Positions 24,101 to 36,930 are shown, counted from the stretch's first letter. The stretch: DNA of 64,000 nt from Pseudoscleropodium purum (GCA_963969395.1 OZ017805.1:6200001-6264000), one strand, 5' to 3'. The notes: a model not told the origin generated them from the letters alone. Made by a program: numbers and translations.

Positions 24101-24644
24101 GAAGGTCTACCAACCTTGGGATCCATCATACTCCTGGAAAGAGTACCACCCCTAGTAAGTTTCGGACATGTGAGATCTGTTGTTGTAGTAAGGAGGAGTG
24201 AACATAGTCCTAAGTGACTTGCAGTCCAAATCAACCATCCGGGATGTTGTGAGGATTCGGATCTACCTTCTGTACTACAACACCTTGAGTACTTAGGTGT
24301 TTGTTGTTTGTTTGTTTTTGTCTGTATAATAAATAGACTAGAGTAGTGAAGTCCCTACCCCTCGAAAAATCAATAGCAGACCCTCTGATGGTAAAAACAA
24401 AGGAATTGAAAACCAATTTATTAAAAGACAAAACCGGAAAAACAGGTGATACTGGATCTAAATTGGAATCCGGATAGTAGTGATTCCGAAAAAAAGAGTG
24501 AAAGAGGTAGTCGGAAGAGGAGAAAACAATCATCCGGACATTGGAGTTTGGAAAAGCATGTAGTATTCCTTGGGATGATAATTTGTGTCATCTTACCACG
24601 TTTTCGTGTGTAAAGATACTTACACCTAGACTATGCGTGCGACA
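21169..24644 (+). mobile_element. R1: TG...CA retroelement-like insertion, 3.5 kb
   Basis: It starts TGTAGGAGCACA and ends GCGTGCGACA. It is flanked by the exact 5-bp duplication GCTAT (21164-21168 and 24645-24649). TG...CA ends with a 5-bp duplication are the signature of LTR-retrotransposon integration. No pair of direct LTRs can be seen inside, so it is either a solo LTR with a coding insert or a non-autonomous element. It shares coding and 3' regions with R3 and R4 and both ends with R2. Confidence 0.85.
21740..23600 (+). pseudogene. R1 gag-like ORF remnant
   Basis: Decayed counterpart of R4 ORF1 plus ORF2. Conserved pieces are TPYLFHLYHHKEVLSTAE (about 22207-22260; R4 has VYPYLFHLYREHQVLTDTE), an acidic Glu-rich stretch (about 22320-22375) and GSRMVKILVDFEARM (about 22850-22894; R4 has GSRMVRILANFAEQV). 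In-frame stops replace Gln, Trp or Arg at many sites; the TGA at 22026 is CGA in R3. A long helical, coiled-coil-like region is encoded at 22403-23011. The domain around PYLFHLY resembles the plant transposon protein domain found in gag-like ORFs, but I am not sure. Confidence 0.65.
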
Positions 24645-24649
24645 GCTAT

Positions 24650-25460
24650 ACTTTTGGACACTACTATCTCTACTAGTGTGATTCACACCATAGTTTTGTC
24701 ATAGGTTTTTAAAGTTCACCCAACCAATTTGAGGGTGGCTATAACATGTCGTAGTATTGTGTGTTCACTTGCAAAACCTTTTGCACTTGCAAAACAGAAA
24801 AAGAGGTTAGGGTTGCCTACTGAAATGAAAGACCTTGTTACAAAGTAGTAGATAGAAGAGATATATGTCAACACCAACAGAAAAAAAATGGTACAAGAAT
24901 GGATGAGTCCGAATATATATGACAAACATTACATCCACTATTTATTGGAAACCTAGTCATCTTCCCTAACAAATAGACCTCGTGAAAACACGATATCTAA
25001 TACATCCAATAGCCTTTCTATCTGTCTAATAAAGTTTAATAAAGTCAACCTTAAATTTGACTTTCAAATAACTTTCAAATAAAGCACTCTCTCTTTCCAA
25101 TCTTAATATATTAAAGTTTCATTTTATTAAATTGTCTCAATTGAATAAGTACTTATTACATTCTAAATTTTGAGTCATATTTGAAATGAGAATTCTTTGA
25201 GCAATCAACTATGTAGAGGGTCTTATTAGACATGTTTTCAAAAACAAACTGTCATAGAATATCTGACATGCAACGTCTACCAAACGCCAAAATCCAAAAT
25301 TTTGTTCAACAAGACAACCCTAACTAGAAAGTCAAGTACAACTTTGATTGCGGATAGAAATGGTCTTGATGTATATTGCAATACACTCATTACAATAGTC
25401 TTGGTACTACTTTTTGTACATTATGTGCAAAAACTACGAGTAGAGTGCATTCTTATAAAT
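24650..25460. other. Stretch without a recognisable gene
   Basis: No supportable coding sequence. The last bases (about 25462-25478, TTTTTTCGCATTCTTGTAG) look like a splice acceptor ahead of the T2 coding part, but this is only a sequence resemblance. Confidence 0.35.
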
Positions 25461-25478
25461 TTTTTCGCATTCTTGTAG

Positions 25479-28400
25479 GTTGCATTCTACCATCAATTTA
25501 CGAAGGTGCACCCGGACGTGACAATCAAAGAGAGAGCGTTCAAAAAACTGAAGCTTTACTTTGTTAGAGCTTGCAACAAGTAGAACATTTGTTGTTGTAG
25601 ATACCACATGGAAATCAACATGTTGAGGGAGGAATTCAATCAAATTTGAGATGGCACAAACGGCATACACTTTTCAAAAAATTGCCAATGCTTGTGTAAT
25701 GTGTACCTCTTTCAATTAGAAGAAGAGGAGGCAAAATGTGAGGCACATTTGTAAATATTTAGAGGTACAACAGCTTTGTGGGAAGAAATTGTTTGTCCTA
25801 AGCTAGAGAATGAAGAATGGCATGCACTATAGTGCGTCATGGGTCTATGCTCCAACTGCGGTATTTTAAAGCTTAAGATTTGCCCTTTTGAGTTATCAAT
25901 GACTTCAACTAACACTTGGAAATGCATTGAGAATGAGATAATTGGCACCACACGAGAAGGGAAGCTCCAAAAGAGGATCGTTAAGGTATACAAAGAGACT
26001 TCTTTAAAAGTGTTTTTCAAATATTTCAAGTCTAAACTACTCTAGTTTGTGAAGTACAACTTCGTTGCTAAGTGGCAAAAGAACCAATGCAAGTGTTCCA
26101 TACAATTCTTGGGCAAAAATGTGATTTTGTCACATATTGATTTTGCCAAAAACTATATTTTTGAGATTCAAAACTAGATCTAGAGCATGTATTAGTATTC
26201 TACACAGATTAGTATTCTTGTCCGCATTACGTATGGATTTAAACCAGATGGACTTATAATGAAAGAATCTCATTTCTACACTACTGATGATACGGTCTAC
26301 GATTTTCTTTTTGTACAACATTTCTTAATGCAACATTGGCAATGGCTAGATTCTGAAGGTACAAATTGACATTGCTCCAAATGTATTGATTTTGTAAATG
26401 TATTGATTCTATATTGAATTGGAAAATGATACGGAGTGCTTATTTTGTATAGATATTGTTGTACAAAGATTTGACCAAATCACCACTTAGTATGGTTCGA
26501 CAACTATACGGGTCAATTCAAGGGTGCTTGACCATTTTATTTTGTAGCCAGTTATCTCGGCTTGACAAATGGTTGTATTATAAATTGGAATTTTTTTGGA
26601 AGTGGTCACAAGAAGGGAAAGTGGAACAGAGCTGGTGTTGTCATGAAGCGCGTTCTATGGTAGTCCCAACTACACAATGCATGGAAAACAATGCAAATGC
26701 CCATGATGCATGTGGAAGCACAGAAACTTAAACCGGATAGAATTAGTCTAAAATAAGGTTAAGTAGTTTTACAATTTTGTATTTTTTTTTGTTACCCATA
26801 GGGATTCTAGCTCCATTAGGGCTGTTCTTAGAATAACCAGTTTCCGGACTACTGGAATTGTTATGGGTGTTACAAAACTGGATTTAATACGAATTCGGAA
26901 TCCATAAAAGTCCTGGGTTCCAGATTTCTAGGGATAACTAGGCTATAAACTTTTCGAATATCTCGAAATGTTCATTGTGTGGTTGCCCTAGTTTTTAAGG
27001 GGCTTTTTTGGCTTTTTGGTATTGACTTTGGTTTTGATTTTGGTTTTAAAGGATGGGCGGGTTTGTTGCCCTCTCATTATATCCTAAAGCGTTTTCAATT
27101 GTATTTCATTCCTTTCCGTAATCTGAGCCACCTAGTGGACATTCTGGCTTCGACATCTATGTACAGATTGTGTTGGTTTGTTTATTGGAGTGTGGAGATG
27201 TAAGAAGGATGGGTGAAGAGGACTCTGGATCATGGGTAACTCAATCAGATTGTAGGAATATGTTCATAATAGTGTTGGATTTGTAAGTGAGAACTTGCGT
27301 GTAGTACCTTTAAACTACTAGAACAGTAATCCGGTTAAACCACGAAGTGGTCTGAAAGCAGTTCCAGAATCAAACATGATTCTGTGTAGAGATTAGTACT
27401 CGCCAGTGGAAATCCCTACTCATCGAAAGGTCTACCAACCTCATAATTTGTCTAACAGCTACAAAGACTATCCTTTGTCGATTCTAGGTGCTTTTGATTT
27501 GTCATTGTAGTGGAGGGAGAAGGTGTAGCCTTGAGTGACCTACTTGCCAGGGAGGCCATCCAAAAAGCTGTAAGGATACGGATCTATCTTCTCTTTTGTA
27601 ATATATCGATCGGCTTAGATGTTTGTTTGCTTTGAGTGAAGGATGTGTAAAGAAACTAGAGTGGTGAAGTCCCTACCCCTCGAAAGATCAATAGTGAACC
27701 TTTTGATGGTAAAACAAAGGAATAAAAAACTAGTACATTAAGGAGACATAAGTAGAAATTGGATGAAACCAGATCTAGATTGAAATCAAAAAAGTAGTTG
27801 AATCCAAAAAAGAAAGGAAGACAGTAGCCGATTTAGGAAAATGAGACAATCCAGATACTAAAGTTTGGAAGAATATCACAGGAATCCCCTGGGACGATAT
27901 TTAGTGTCCTTTTACCACGTTTTTGTGTATAAAGATACTTATGCCTAAATTGCACATATGACAATATTGTGTCTCTTTTGAACGAGATGATGAGACTATG
28001 AGAAAAATTGTCGACACAAACTTCGAAAAGATCAACAACAAAGAAGTTTGGAGATACTTTTGGGAAGTACCAAAGCAGATTATGAGGGAGCACAATTACC
28101 ATTGCAAGATTGTCCAAGGTTCACAGGCCTTGCATTCAATCTACTCCTTTGTTGTAGCTGACCCAACGTATTTACTCAACTGTTTGTTTGCAAATTATCG
28201 TGCTTTTGTGCCTATTCCCTTAATGGAAATTTTGTCAATTGCATGAACAAGTCTTATATTGAGAATTGGGATTTGGTCAAGCTGAAGCCATATGATCTCT
28301 GAGAAATTGTTGACCACATGGCAGACCACAATGTTCAAGATGACAAAGATTGGGAAGAGGTTGTGGAAGGTGAGGAATTCAACGATCTCATTAGATCAAG

Positions 28401-28735
28401 TGACAACTTTGTTGTCCATGTTGTGGAGGGAAATACTAAGGGAGTGAAGTTTTATATTCTACAATGCACCAAGGGGAAGTATGAGGTTTTTAATGGGTTC
28501 AAATGTGCTTAGGGCCCAGAGTTTGAAGTTGGCGACTTCTTCATAGAAAATATATACTATCAAAAGTGGAATAATGAGTACGTATATTTGGGCAACTCTC
28601 AACTACCCCATATTGATGCACATCTTGTGGTGCATGGTAAATTTGTTATGATTCCAAAGCCAAGTAGATACAAAAAGTAGGGAAGATACCTATGACATAA
28701 GTGAGGATACCCTCACAACTATTACTACTGGATTA
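25479..28735 (+). pseudogene. T2: DFAENY-type DDE transposase-like gene, split by R2
   Basis: Plus-strand pieces in order: CCCRYHMEINMLREEF (about 25591-25638), LKLKICPFELSMTSTNTWK (about 25868-25924), HIDFAKNYIFEIQN (about 26135-26176), FDNYTGQFKG (about 26496-26525) and NFFGSGHKKGKWNRAGVVMK (about 26589-26648). R2 then interrupts the gene at 26711-27963, after which it continues with MRKIVDTNFEKINNKEVWRY (about 27998-28057) to about 28678. The D(F)A.NY, D..xGQFK and GHGKG..DGAG-like series is known from a widespread family of eukaryotic DDE transposase-like proteins. Removing R2, the reading NAHD-IV is continuous. Multiple stops and frameshifts (for example near 28240) make it a pseudogene. 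The C-terminal part ends around HLVVHGKFVMIPKPSRY. Confidence 0.72.
26711..27963 (+). mobile_element. R2: internally deleted R-family element, 1.25 kb
   Basis: It begins TGTGGAAGCACAGAAACTTAAACCGGA and ends with ..ACA, matching both ends of R1 and R3. About 2.2 kb, the whole coding region, is missing: 5' sequence homologous to R1 21169-21420 joins near 26950 to sequence homologous to the 3' part of R1 and R3. The outer 5 bp (ATGCA / ATATT) do not form a clean duplication. Its boundaries are supported because T2 reads through them. Confidence 0.8.
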
Positions 28736-28739
28736 CATC

Positions 28740-29525
28740 GGTTTATGTAGAAGAGGACTTTGAATACTAAGAGATCATTTTTATACAATTCCATACATTT
28801 TGTGCAATTTCATATTCTTTGTACAAATCTATACTTGGTAATTCTTGTCCATTTATTGTGTCTACCATTTTAGTTCTTAATCTAGTTACTTATATTCATT
28901 TAAAGCAATTTGTAGTTGTTTATCATGGAATCATCTACTGTTTATAATGCATTCTTTCTATTCTATTAAATGACTTCTCTTCAATCTACTTTGAGTCCAT
29001 CATCCTTCATCTTTCATTGTCAATGATGACCAAGGTCTTAGTTTATGATTTCATATCTGCCTTTATGCTAATGTCTCTACTCATGCCTTATATGTACAAA
29101 AACATGTTTTCATGTGCGTCTGTTTATTTTTTAAGCATGACTACTAAACCCCAAAACTCACATTGGCACACTTGATAGTCATGATAGTCATCTACATGCT
29201 TGAAACCCATGATGGTTATTTGATGTTTTGCAAAGTTGTACTACATTCTACTATAAACGACATTGATTATAAATTATTGGACCTACTCCATGTAGTAGGC
29301 ATCTTCTTCAAATGAGCTCGAATAGTCGACTCCATTGCCAATTTTTGAAGACTTGCCATTGCTCAGGATACTATAGAAGGTTTGTCCTGGAGTTTTTATA
29401 GCCATGCTAATCATCGAGACTCCAAGCCACTAGGAAGCATGTATTTCTCTATATTCAAACTACATTGCAATCATTTCAACTCTGATTCTATACAAACCTT
29501 TGCTTGAATTGTGTCCTCCAATTTA
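28740..29525. other. Stretch without a recognisable gene
   Basis: AT-rich; no coding or repeat structure that I can support. Confidence 0.5.
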
Positions 29526-29529
29526 TACT

Positions 29530-30478
29530 TTAACTCTTCAAACTCCCAACCTTCACTCTGCTCATGTTGTATTCTTCTTCTACATTCATCATATTGGGCT
29601 TGTCAATTGCTTCGATCTTATCAAAAGGAAGAGAGAGCTTGTCAACATTCTCTTCACTTTCTTCTGGTACAATCAGAGATGGAATTGCAACATTGCTCGG
29701 ATTCTTCAAGGTAGTCTTCAATTTAGCAATGTACTTCAGCAGCCTCTTTGAGTTCTCTGATTGCATCAATGATTGTTGATTTAGACACTCTACATCACGC
29801 TCCAAAGTCTTTAATTTTTGTTTCAAGTCTTTGCACCTTCTTTCAAAGTTGTCAGACTTTTTTGTGAGTTGAATGATTTTTTCCTTGTAGGTCATCAACA
29901 AGTCAATGCAAGAGTTTCTTTCTTCAAAAAGTGGTATGAAAGTGTTTGTGAAATTTTGAAATGCTAAGGCATCCTTCAACAACTTTGGTGCAATTTGGCT
30001 ACATTCTTGAGCCAAACAAAAAAATATTGAAGAACACCAGGCTATAATTTTAGATGACTTTGTCAAACGAAAAGTTGTGTCCAATACATGTTCAACATTG
30101 GTGCTACAAATGGGTGAACTTTAGGTACTAGGCTCATCAAGGTCATCCGATCCACCTATTTCTTCATGATACTTAGCGAACTAGACAAAGAGCTTTGAAA
30201 AAGCTTCCAAATGCTTTGGATTGGGCATGCTACATAAGCTCTTGCGGTTGGAAGTCAACAAATACACCGAATATGGAAACTCCTTAAGACTGTCTCTATG
30301 ATTGGCACTCCCTACAAAAGACATGTTGTCCACCTGTACTCCATTTCCATGAGGTGTATGCACTTCTTCTTGTAAACTTAATGGTGGATTGGACGTTTTG
30401 CTTTGCCCTTTTTTTTACTTCAACAGCTAAAGTCATTCCATCAATACTTCGACCACTTTCAACACTCATGATTGCCAA
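29530..30478 (-). pseudogene. Coiled-coil protein of unknown function
   Basis: From ATG at 30478 the minus strand reads MAIMSVESGRSIDGMTLAVE. After one frameshift near 30390 it continues in a single frame to the stop at 29530, broken only by TAG at about 30183 and TAA at about 30126. The longest uninterrupted part is 184 codons (30084-29530). It contains a heptad-like, charged segment around KKSDNFERRCKDLKQKLKTL and LKYIAKLKTTLK, predicting a coiled coil. Total length is about 310 residues. I do not recognise the family. It lies about 130 bp from the start of the duplicated block 30612-32558, and the GC-rich block at 30700-31030 is upstream of it. Confidence 0.55.
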
Positions 30479-30611
30479 TTGGAATTTATAACCAATTTAA
30501 ATGAAATGAATATTGCACATGCCGGTCGTAAAAAGTGTGCACATCAAAGAATCAATAAACGTGAACCAGTAACAAAAGATAGTGGATCCCAACTCTCCAC
30601 CATGTAGGAGC

Positions 30612-32558
30612 AACTAGCACTTAAAGCAACATTAGTACATCCAACTTGACATTAAAGGAGAATTGAAGTAAGAAGATATGAAGAGGCACTTCCCCCTTAT
30701 AGCCATCCACTGCCGGACCTGCTTTACACTGACACAATCTGCTTTGGCAGTGGAAGCGAACGCCATCATCCGCCTTGTCTATGAATCCATCTACAACCTT
30801 GTCCGCCTTTGGGCGTTATCTATATAGAAATCCCAAGGTCGTCCACCCGCCTAGGTCCCGTCTACAAGTGCCGACTGTCCACATTGACTTGTCAACGGTG
30901 TCCGCCTGTCCACACCACTGGGTCTTCTACCGTACTGACAGATAGTGTCCGCATGACCATCTGCAATGCTAACCACCTTTGACACATGAGTGTCCACCAA
31001 AGTCATTCACCACCCCGCCATCATCCACCCAATTGTCCATTGTAGCATCCAATGTGCTACTAATGTTGCAAAATGGCAATATCATTCAATTGACAGGTAA
31101 CCAATACATCAATGATAAATGAGGACTAGTCACTACTCACTAATGTAACCCTAATTTTTTTAATATTTTAATCATAAAATCTAAACCCTAAACCCTAAAT
31201 CCTATCTTTGTTACCCATATTTATTTTGTAGTGTGTGGAATATATTTCATTTGTAATGATCTTAACCCCCTAAATATTGAAGGCCTTTTAGAAGATGATA
31301 GGGATTTTCTCAAAGTTCACCATGAAGACAATGTTTCGTAAAGTTTATCCATTCTTTTCACATTGTCAACAAATGAAAGGAAAACAAAATATGCAAAAGT
31401 ATATAACCAAAAAAACACTACAATAGATTTAAAGATTATGATCTTTAATTAGAAGTGCATTACAATTTTGAAATGGATATGAAATCTTCCAAGTTTTAAA
31501 TCCTATTTTTAATTTTTCATAAGTAGGAAAATGTTGGTCAAAAACTTTATATACATGTAATATGTTCTATGTTCATTTCTTTAGTAATTCCAATATTTTT
31601 ATGCGATAAGTACTTAAATATTGATTTTTTTTTTAAAAATAGGTTCAAAAAAGAAAAAGAAAAGCAAACATAATGTTCAATAAAAAATGAATTAGTTGAA
31701 ATAAGCAAGATTTTATTTCTAAAACATTTCTAATTTTTAGATTGGATTGCCAAATCGATGCAAGACTTTTAAAGTTATATTTATGTTTTTTTGTTATAGT
31801 TATATAGAGTTCAATTTGTTACATTAATAAATGAAAAATAAAAAAATGACTCAAATGATTCTATCTTTTGCATAGAGAATTTCAACAAATACTATCATAA
31901 TCAAATGCATTGTTACATTTCCTAAAGTAATCTATGTATACATGTAGAAAAATGTAGTAAATTCCCAAGTGGTAAATTGTGTCTTCTTGTTGGATATACT
32001 TAATATGTATAAGGTTCAAAGAATCTTTGATTCATATATTGATGTACAAAACACATTCAATGCTTTGATATTTAAAAACACAAAGCTATAAATATGATAT
32101 AAATCGCTATTGTAAATTTTAATTATTGTATTAAAAATAAAAGAATGTAATGGAAAGAACTTTCAATACTTAAATGTAACTTCAATGAGTTTAACGTGTA
32201 TTAAGATAAAAAAAATTCATTCATGCAATTGTAGAACTTGTAGGAAACATATGCAATTGAATTTATTTTCTTGTTTGCATTTGATATCTTTGTGTATATT
32301 CTAAGTTTTTAGCAGTCCATTATTTTTTGATATAGCTTTTATAGATTTTGTAGAGAAATGACTCAAGAAAACAACTACATTCATTGAAATTTTTTTTTTG
32401 TCAATGAAGACCAAATATATATAATATATAATATTCATTGATTTTTCCATGCAATTATGTGCTAGGACACTTTAAAGAAATATGGTTTTAATTTAAAGAA
32501 AGCAATAGAGAATTATTAAAGGCAAGATTATGTTGAAATGTTTTTGATTTTGGTAATG
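30612..32558. repeat. Right copy of segmental duplication, non-coding block
   Basis: Direct repeat of 1-2040 (see that entry). Homology stops at GGTAATG (32558); R3 begins 44 bp later, and the left copy continues instead into foldback-related sequence. No gene is seen. Confidence 0.9.
30700..31030 (-). other. GC-rich GTCCGCC block upstream of coiled-coil gene
   Basis: It contains TGTCCGCC, CCGCCTAGG, TTGTCCGCC and CCCGCCATC words in AT-rich DNA. It sits about 220-550 bp upstream of the 30478 minus-strand start. The left-hand homologue lies at 100-490. Confidence 0.5.
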
Positions 32559-32601
32559 ATGACATACTACATTATTTACATGACTGATTAATACTCTATT
32601 T

Positions 32602-35600
32602 TGTGGGAGTAGGGAAATTCAAACTGAATAGGAATAGTCTAGAATAGGATTAAATAGACTTACAATTTTTTATTTTTTTGGTAACCCATAAGGATTCCTA
32701 CTCCCTTAAGACTATTCTAGAAATAGTGAGTTTCCGAGTTGCTAGAATTGTTAATAGCGTTAAGGAAACAAATCCAACATGGATTTGGAATCTGAAAAAG
32801 TTTCGGATTCCGGGAACCTACATTCTAGAGTTTCAGTTTAGGGAACTAGGATAATGTTACGGCAACGGTCTTCTGCTCGTTCTCTATTGAGAACTATCGG
32901 CTGTGCAGCGGGTACTTAAACCTATCGCTACTTCATTTTTCTCACTTTCTGGTTGCTCAATCTCATGGAAGTATAGTTGAGAGAAAAAGTGGTGAGTTAG
33001 AGACCGTAATAAGGAGAGGATGGAAAGATCGGTGTCGTTCGCACCGGATTAGGTTGTCGGGTGTCAGTGATTCATAGTGACGATTGGCGATTCGTCTGCA
33101 TGAAAGTCCGTAGTGGTAGCCCAAATGGTTTGTCCAGTCATTCCTCTTGATCCGACCCATTGAACATAGCTAGAAGAAGACCTGATGTGTATCAAATGTG
33201 TCAAATTGTTAGATAGGCTGTTGAGTATGAAGAACGAGGAGATGATCTATGAATTCATTTATGGAGTTCCGAACCAATACAAGTTGACGGTGAACGATTG
33301 ACTCATAGTGTGGATGGAAGATATCTAGGTGAATGTATATTTGTTCAAAAAGAGTAGACTCGAGTTAGCTAGAAGGTCAGATAAGTACGTGACCAGAAAG
33401 TTTTGGAGTCTGGTTCATGCTAATGAAGGTTTTGCTTTTAGTGACAACAAGGATGAGAGGCATAGACGAGTACTACAATTCCTCATTCTAATCTTATATC
33501 CAGAAAAGCCTACCTAGGTTATGGTCACGGTGGCTAAGACCATCTTCAAGGCTTTATAAGATTGGATTGTGCATTGGAGGAGAGTGATTTAAGGCGTAGT
33601 TGCCAAACTAGCTGATCACGTGGCCAAGGCAAGGCATAGTCCTATCACCCTGTACTTGTTCTACCTCTACCATTACAAGGAGGTTTGAGTGGGCAGGAAA
33701 CGATCCAGTACAACATTGGGGTTGAGATCCTGAAATACGGATTGATGGATGAAGTCAAGAAGGAAGAATAGGAATCCAAAGAAGAAAGACTACCAAAAGA
33801 AGAGTTGGTGGACCGGAATCAGCGAAAGTCCATGGATCTGGCTGCATGAGGGAAAGTGCCAACTCCAGTTTGAAGAGAGTTGAGCCAACTTTTGGATCAG
33901 TTAGAAGAACTTGAGTTCTTTGATTCCGGATTCTAGTGGATGTAGCAAGCCAAGCAAATGTATGTCGATGCGGCGGATGTCATACTTATCATTGTGGAAG
34001 AACTCAAAGTAGAATCGAACTAGATTGTGGACAAGATCTAGAAGCGGTTGGATTCGAAGGTGTTAGAGCAAAAGGTAGAGTAGATCTAGAAACTAGAAGA
34101 GGAAACAATTGACCTCAAATCCCAATTGGACTAAGCAGATCAAAAGCTCAACATGGCAAGGCAAAGGGAGACGGATGCCCTTTGACTCGTCCTTGACTTG
34201 AAAGAACAAGTCAAGATGCTAGAGCACATGGCGATCAAATCCAATCTATATAATGATTGGTTGAAAAAGGGAGGTCACCAAACCAGATCTAAGATGGTGC
34301 AAATCCTAGTTGACTATGAGGCTAGGATGGAAGTTATCTTGAAGGACATGTGCAAGTTGTTGGGACATTTTGATTCGAATAGGGCCATAAACTTAGCAAA
34401 GTTTCTGGAAGTCCCCAAAGATGTATCTTAGGGTACTTTGACTAAACAAACTACGGCTCGTCAAAATCCAATCTGGTCAGCTACTAGTGTTCTAGTTCAA
34501 CCACAACCGGAAGGACTAAAGGCTATTTTGATTCTAGCTATAGGGACGGAAGTGGGTCAAGTATAGACTCTAACTGCATAGACAGTACCTAAGCCAAAGA
34601 GGGAGCCAAGAGCGGAACCCATTCCGGTACAACAAGAACTTCTCGTCCCAACTCTTCCACCATCTAGACGGATTGTGGTTCGAAAGACCAAGAAGGCATG
34701 ATTGAAGGTTTGAGGGAACCTCAATGACCGGATGGGTGTCTTAGAAAATCCAACTCGGTCTCATTCAAAAGACTTTGCACACATGCGGTAGAAGTCTCCC
34801 AAGCGAGATCGTATGGAGATGGAGTTAAGTGACTTAGAGTAGGTGAAGAAGCCGGGACTATAAAGATCAAAGAATCAGAAGACAATGTGTTGAAATTTGA
34901 ATCCAAGGAAGAGATGGAATCTGAAGACTCACCTCCAGAAATTCAATAGAAACCTTAGACCAAGTCAACAACGAAGAATACACTGATGAAGGTTTTAATG
35001 AAGACATCAAGGTGTCAAAGCAGAAGTAGTACAAAGAAGGTACAACATGATAGGTAGATAGCAAGCAATTAGTTAGGATTTTCTTTAGATTTCGGAATGG
35101 GTTTCCAAAGTATGGGTCTGGGTTTTGAATTTCTAGAGGCAGTTGACTGTGAACTTTTTGGATATCCCAAGGTGTTCATTGTATGGTTCCTTGATTTTCG
35201 AGGTGCCTTTCTGGCTTTTTAGAAGTTGACTTTGGTTTTGGTTTTTAAAGGCGGACAAGTTTGTTGCCCTCTCATTCCATCCTAGCAATTATTCCATTGT
35301 ATTTCATTCCCTTCTGTAATCAGAACCACTTCGTGGACATTCTGACTCTGATCTTATGTATAGATTATGTTGGTTTGTTGCTTGGAGTGTTGAGATGTGA
35401 GAAGAATAGGTGAGGAAAAATCTAGATTGTGGATAATTGGGTCAGATTGACAGAATACTATTGTAATAGTACTAGATTTGTGACTAAGGAGTTGCACATG
35501 GTGCCTTTGAACTATTAGAATATGAATCCGGTTCAACTAAAGAGTGGTGTGAGAGTAAGTTTAGAATCATATCTAATTCCATGTGGAGATTAGCGATCGC

Positions 35601-36161
35601 CAACGAAAACTCTCACTCACCAAAAGGTCTGCTAACCTTAGAATCTGTCTAAACATTTAGAAAGACTACTGCTCGTCAATTTGTAGTGCTTGTGATCTGT
35701 GGTTGTAGAAGAGGGGAGTGTGCAAAATCTTGAGTGACTTGCTTACCAAATAGGCCATCCAAAAACTCATGAGAATTCGGATCTTCCTTCTTTACTACAA
35801 CATCTTAATTACTTGGGTGTTTTGTGTGTTTTAGTTTGTTTAGTAAGTGTGAGAACTAAAGTGGTGAAGGCCCTATCCCTTGAAAGATCAATAGTGGCCC
35901 CTCCGATGGTAAAACAAAGGAATTGAAAAGCAATACTTTGGAGAGATGTTAACGAAAATCGGGTGATACCGGATTTAGATTGAAATCCGGGTAGTAGTTG
36001 AATCCAAAAAAGAGAGGAAGGGAGTAGTCAGAAGAGGAGAAAGAGATAATTTGGATACTGAAGTTTGGAAGAACATCTAGAATTCCCTAGGACGATAATC
36101 TGTATCATCTTACCACAATTTTGTATATAAAGATACTTATATATAGATTGCGCGTACAACA
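32602..36161 (+). mobile_element. R3: R-family retroelement-like insertion, 3.56 kb
   Basis: It begins TGTGGGAGTAGGGAAATTC and ends GCGCGTACAACA, colinear with R1 across its length, including the GAAAGATCAATAGTGG / GATGGTAAAACAAAGGAAT region near the 3' end (about 35881-35921). Flanking 5-mers (TATTT / TTTAA) do not match. It is inserted beside the duplicated non-coding block and is absent from the left duplicate. Confidence 0.75.
33180..35050 (+). pseudogene. R3 gag-like ORF remnant
   Basis: Same protein as in R1 and R4, with many stops. The clearest segments are KYVTRKFWSLVHANEGFAFS (about 33383-33442) with DERHRRVLQFLILILYPEKP (about 33451-33510), and SKMVQILVDYEARMEVILKD (about 34288-34347). 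These match R4 ORF1 (DRHRRLLQFLVPVLHPEKP) and ORF2 (GSRMVRILANFAEQV). Helical regions are expected in the C-terminal half. It is non-functional. Confidence 0.65.
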
Positions 36162-36559
36162 TTTAAAAAAAATTTATTGACGAAATAGAAGAACCATTGC
36201 ATAAAAATAAAATACACAACAAGCAAGCCTAATGGGCAATTGTTGAACAATGAAGAAAAACAAGCAAAAACACTAAAAGAATTGATAATCTCATGTTTGA
36301 ACATATAATCTTTGTCAATTTAAAAAACATAGGTGAAGTTCAAAATATGAAAATTTGCAATGGTGAATGATTCTTCCATTTGTTCACAAATTAAAAAATA
36401 TATATATTAAAAAATTATTTTCAAATTCCAATGTGAATTTATGGATAGAAAAGAATGTGTCATTTCTCTTTCTTGGTTTACAAATATTGAAATAGGTTGA
36501 GGTTCATGAATTCATATAACATTTTCAAATTTTGGACAAAGAAGTTGTCAGACTCGTCT
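36162..36559. other. AT-rich stretch without a gene
   Basis: Nothing supportable is seen; it lies between the R3 end and the GC-rich block. Confidence 0.5.
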
Positions 36560-36930
36560 GTTCATGTATTTGTCCACCCCATCCACCTCGACTACGTTGC
36601 TTGCATCGTTCGCCCCAACTGCTCGCCCTGTTTGCTCGTATACCCATCCTCCCCAACCACTTGTATATTCGTCTATCCCTTCCACTTGGTCCGCCTACTC
36701 GTCATTGCTGTCCACAAAATCAACCTATAGACTAACATGGTCCTCAGAATCTAACCGTTCGTCAAGGGGCCGCACGATCTGTTTATCTTGGCCAGTATGC
36801 CATCAAAAGCTAAGAATGGTGAGGTAGATGGCTCATTCTTTACAATTGTTCCCTTCTAGTGTGGGTGGACTAGTGCCTTCGAGAGTTTGCGTGCCCCTTC
36901 CGGTTTTGTGCGGACAGTTGTGCTTGTGCT
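36560..36930 (+). other. C-rich GTCCACC/GTCCGCC block upstream of H2
   Basis: Pyrimidine- and CpG-enriched words (GTCCACCCC, TCGCCC, GGTCCGCC, GTGCGGACAG) ending about 170 bp before the H2 start codon. It has no MITE ends. Confidence 0.45.

Noticed and set aside
36162..36166. Target duplication for R3
   Set aside because: Flanks TATTT and TTTAA share only T runs; not accepted as a duplication.
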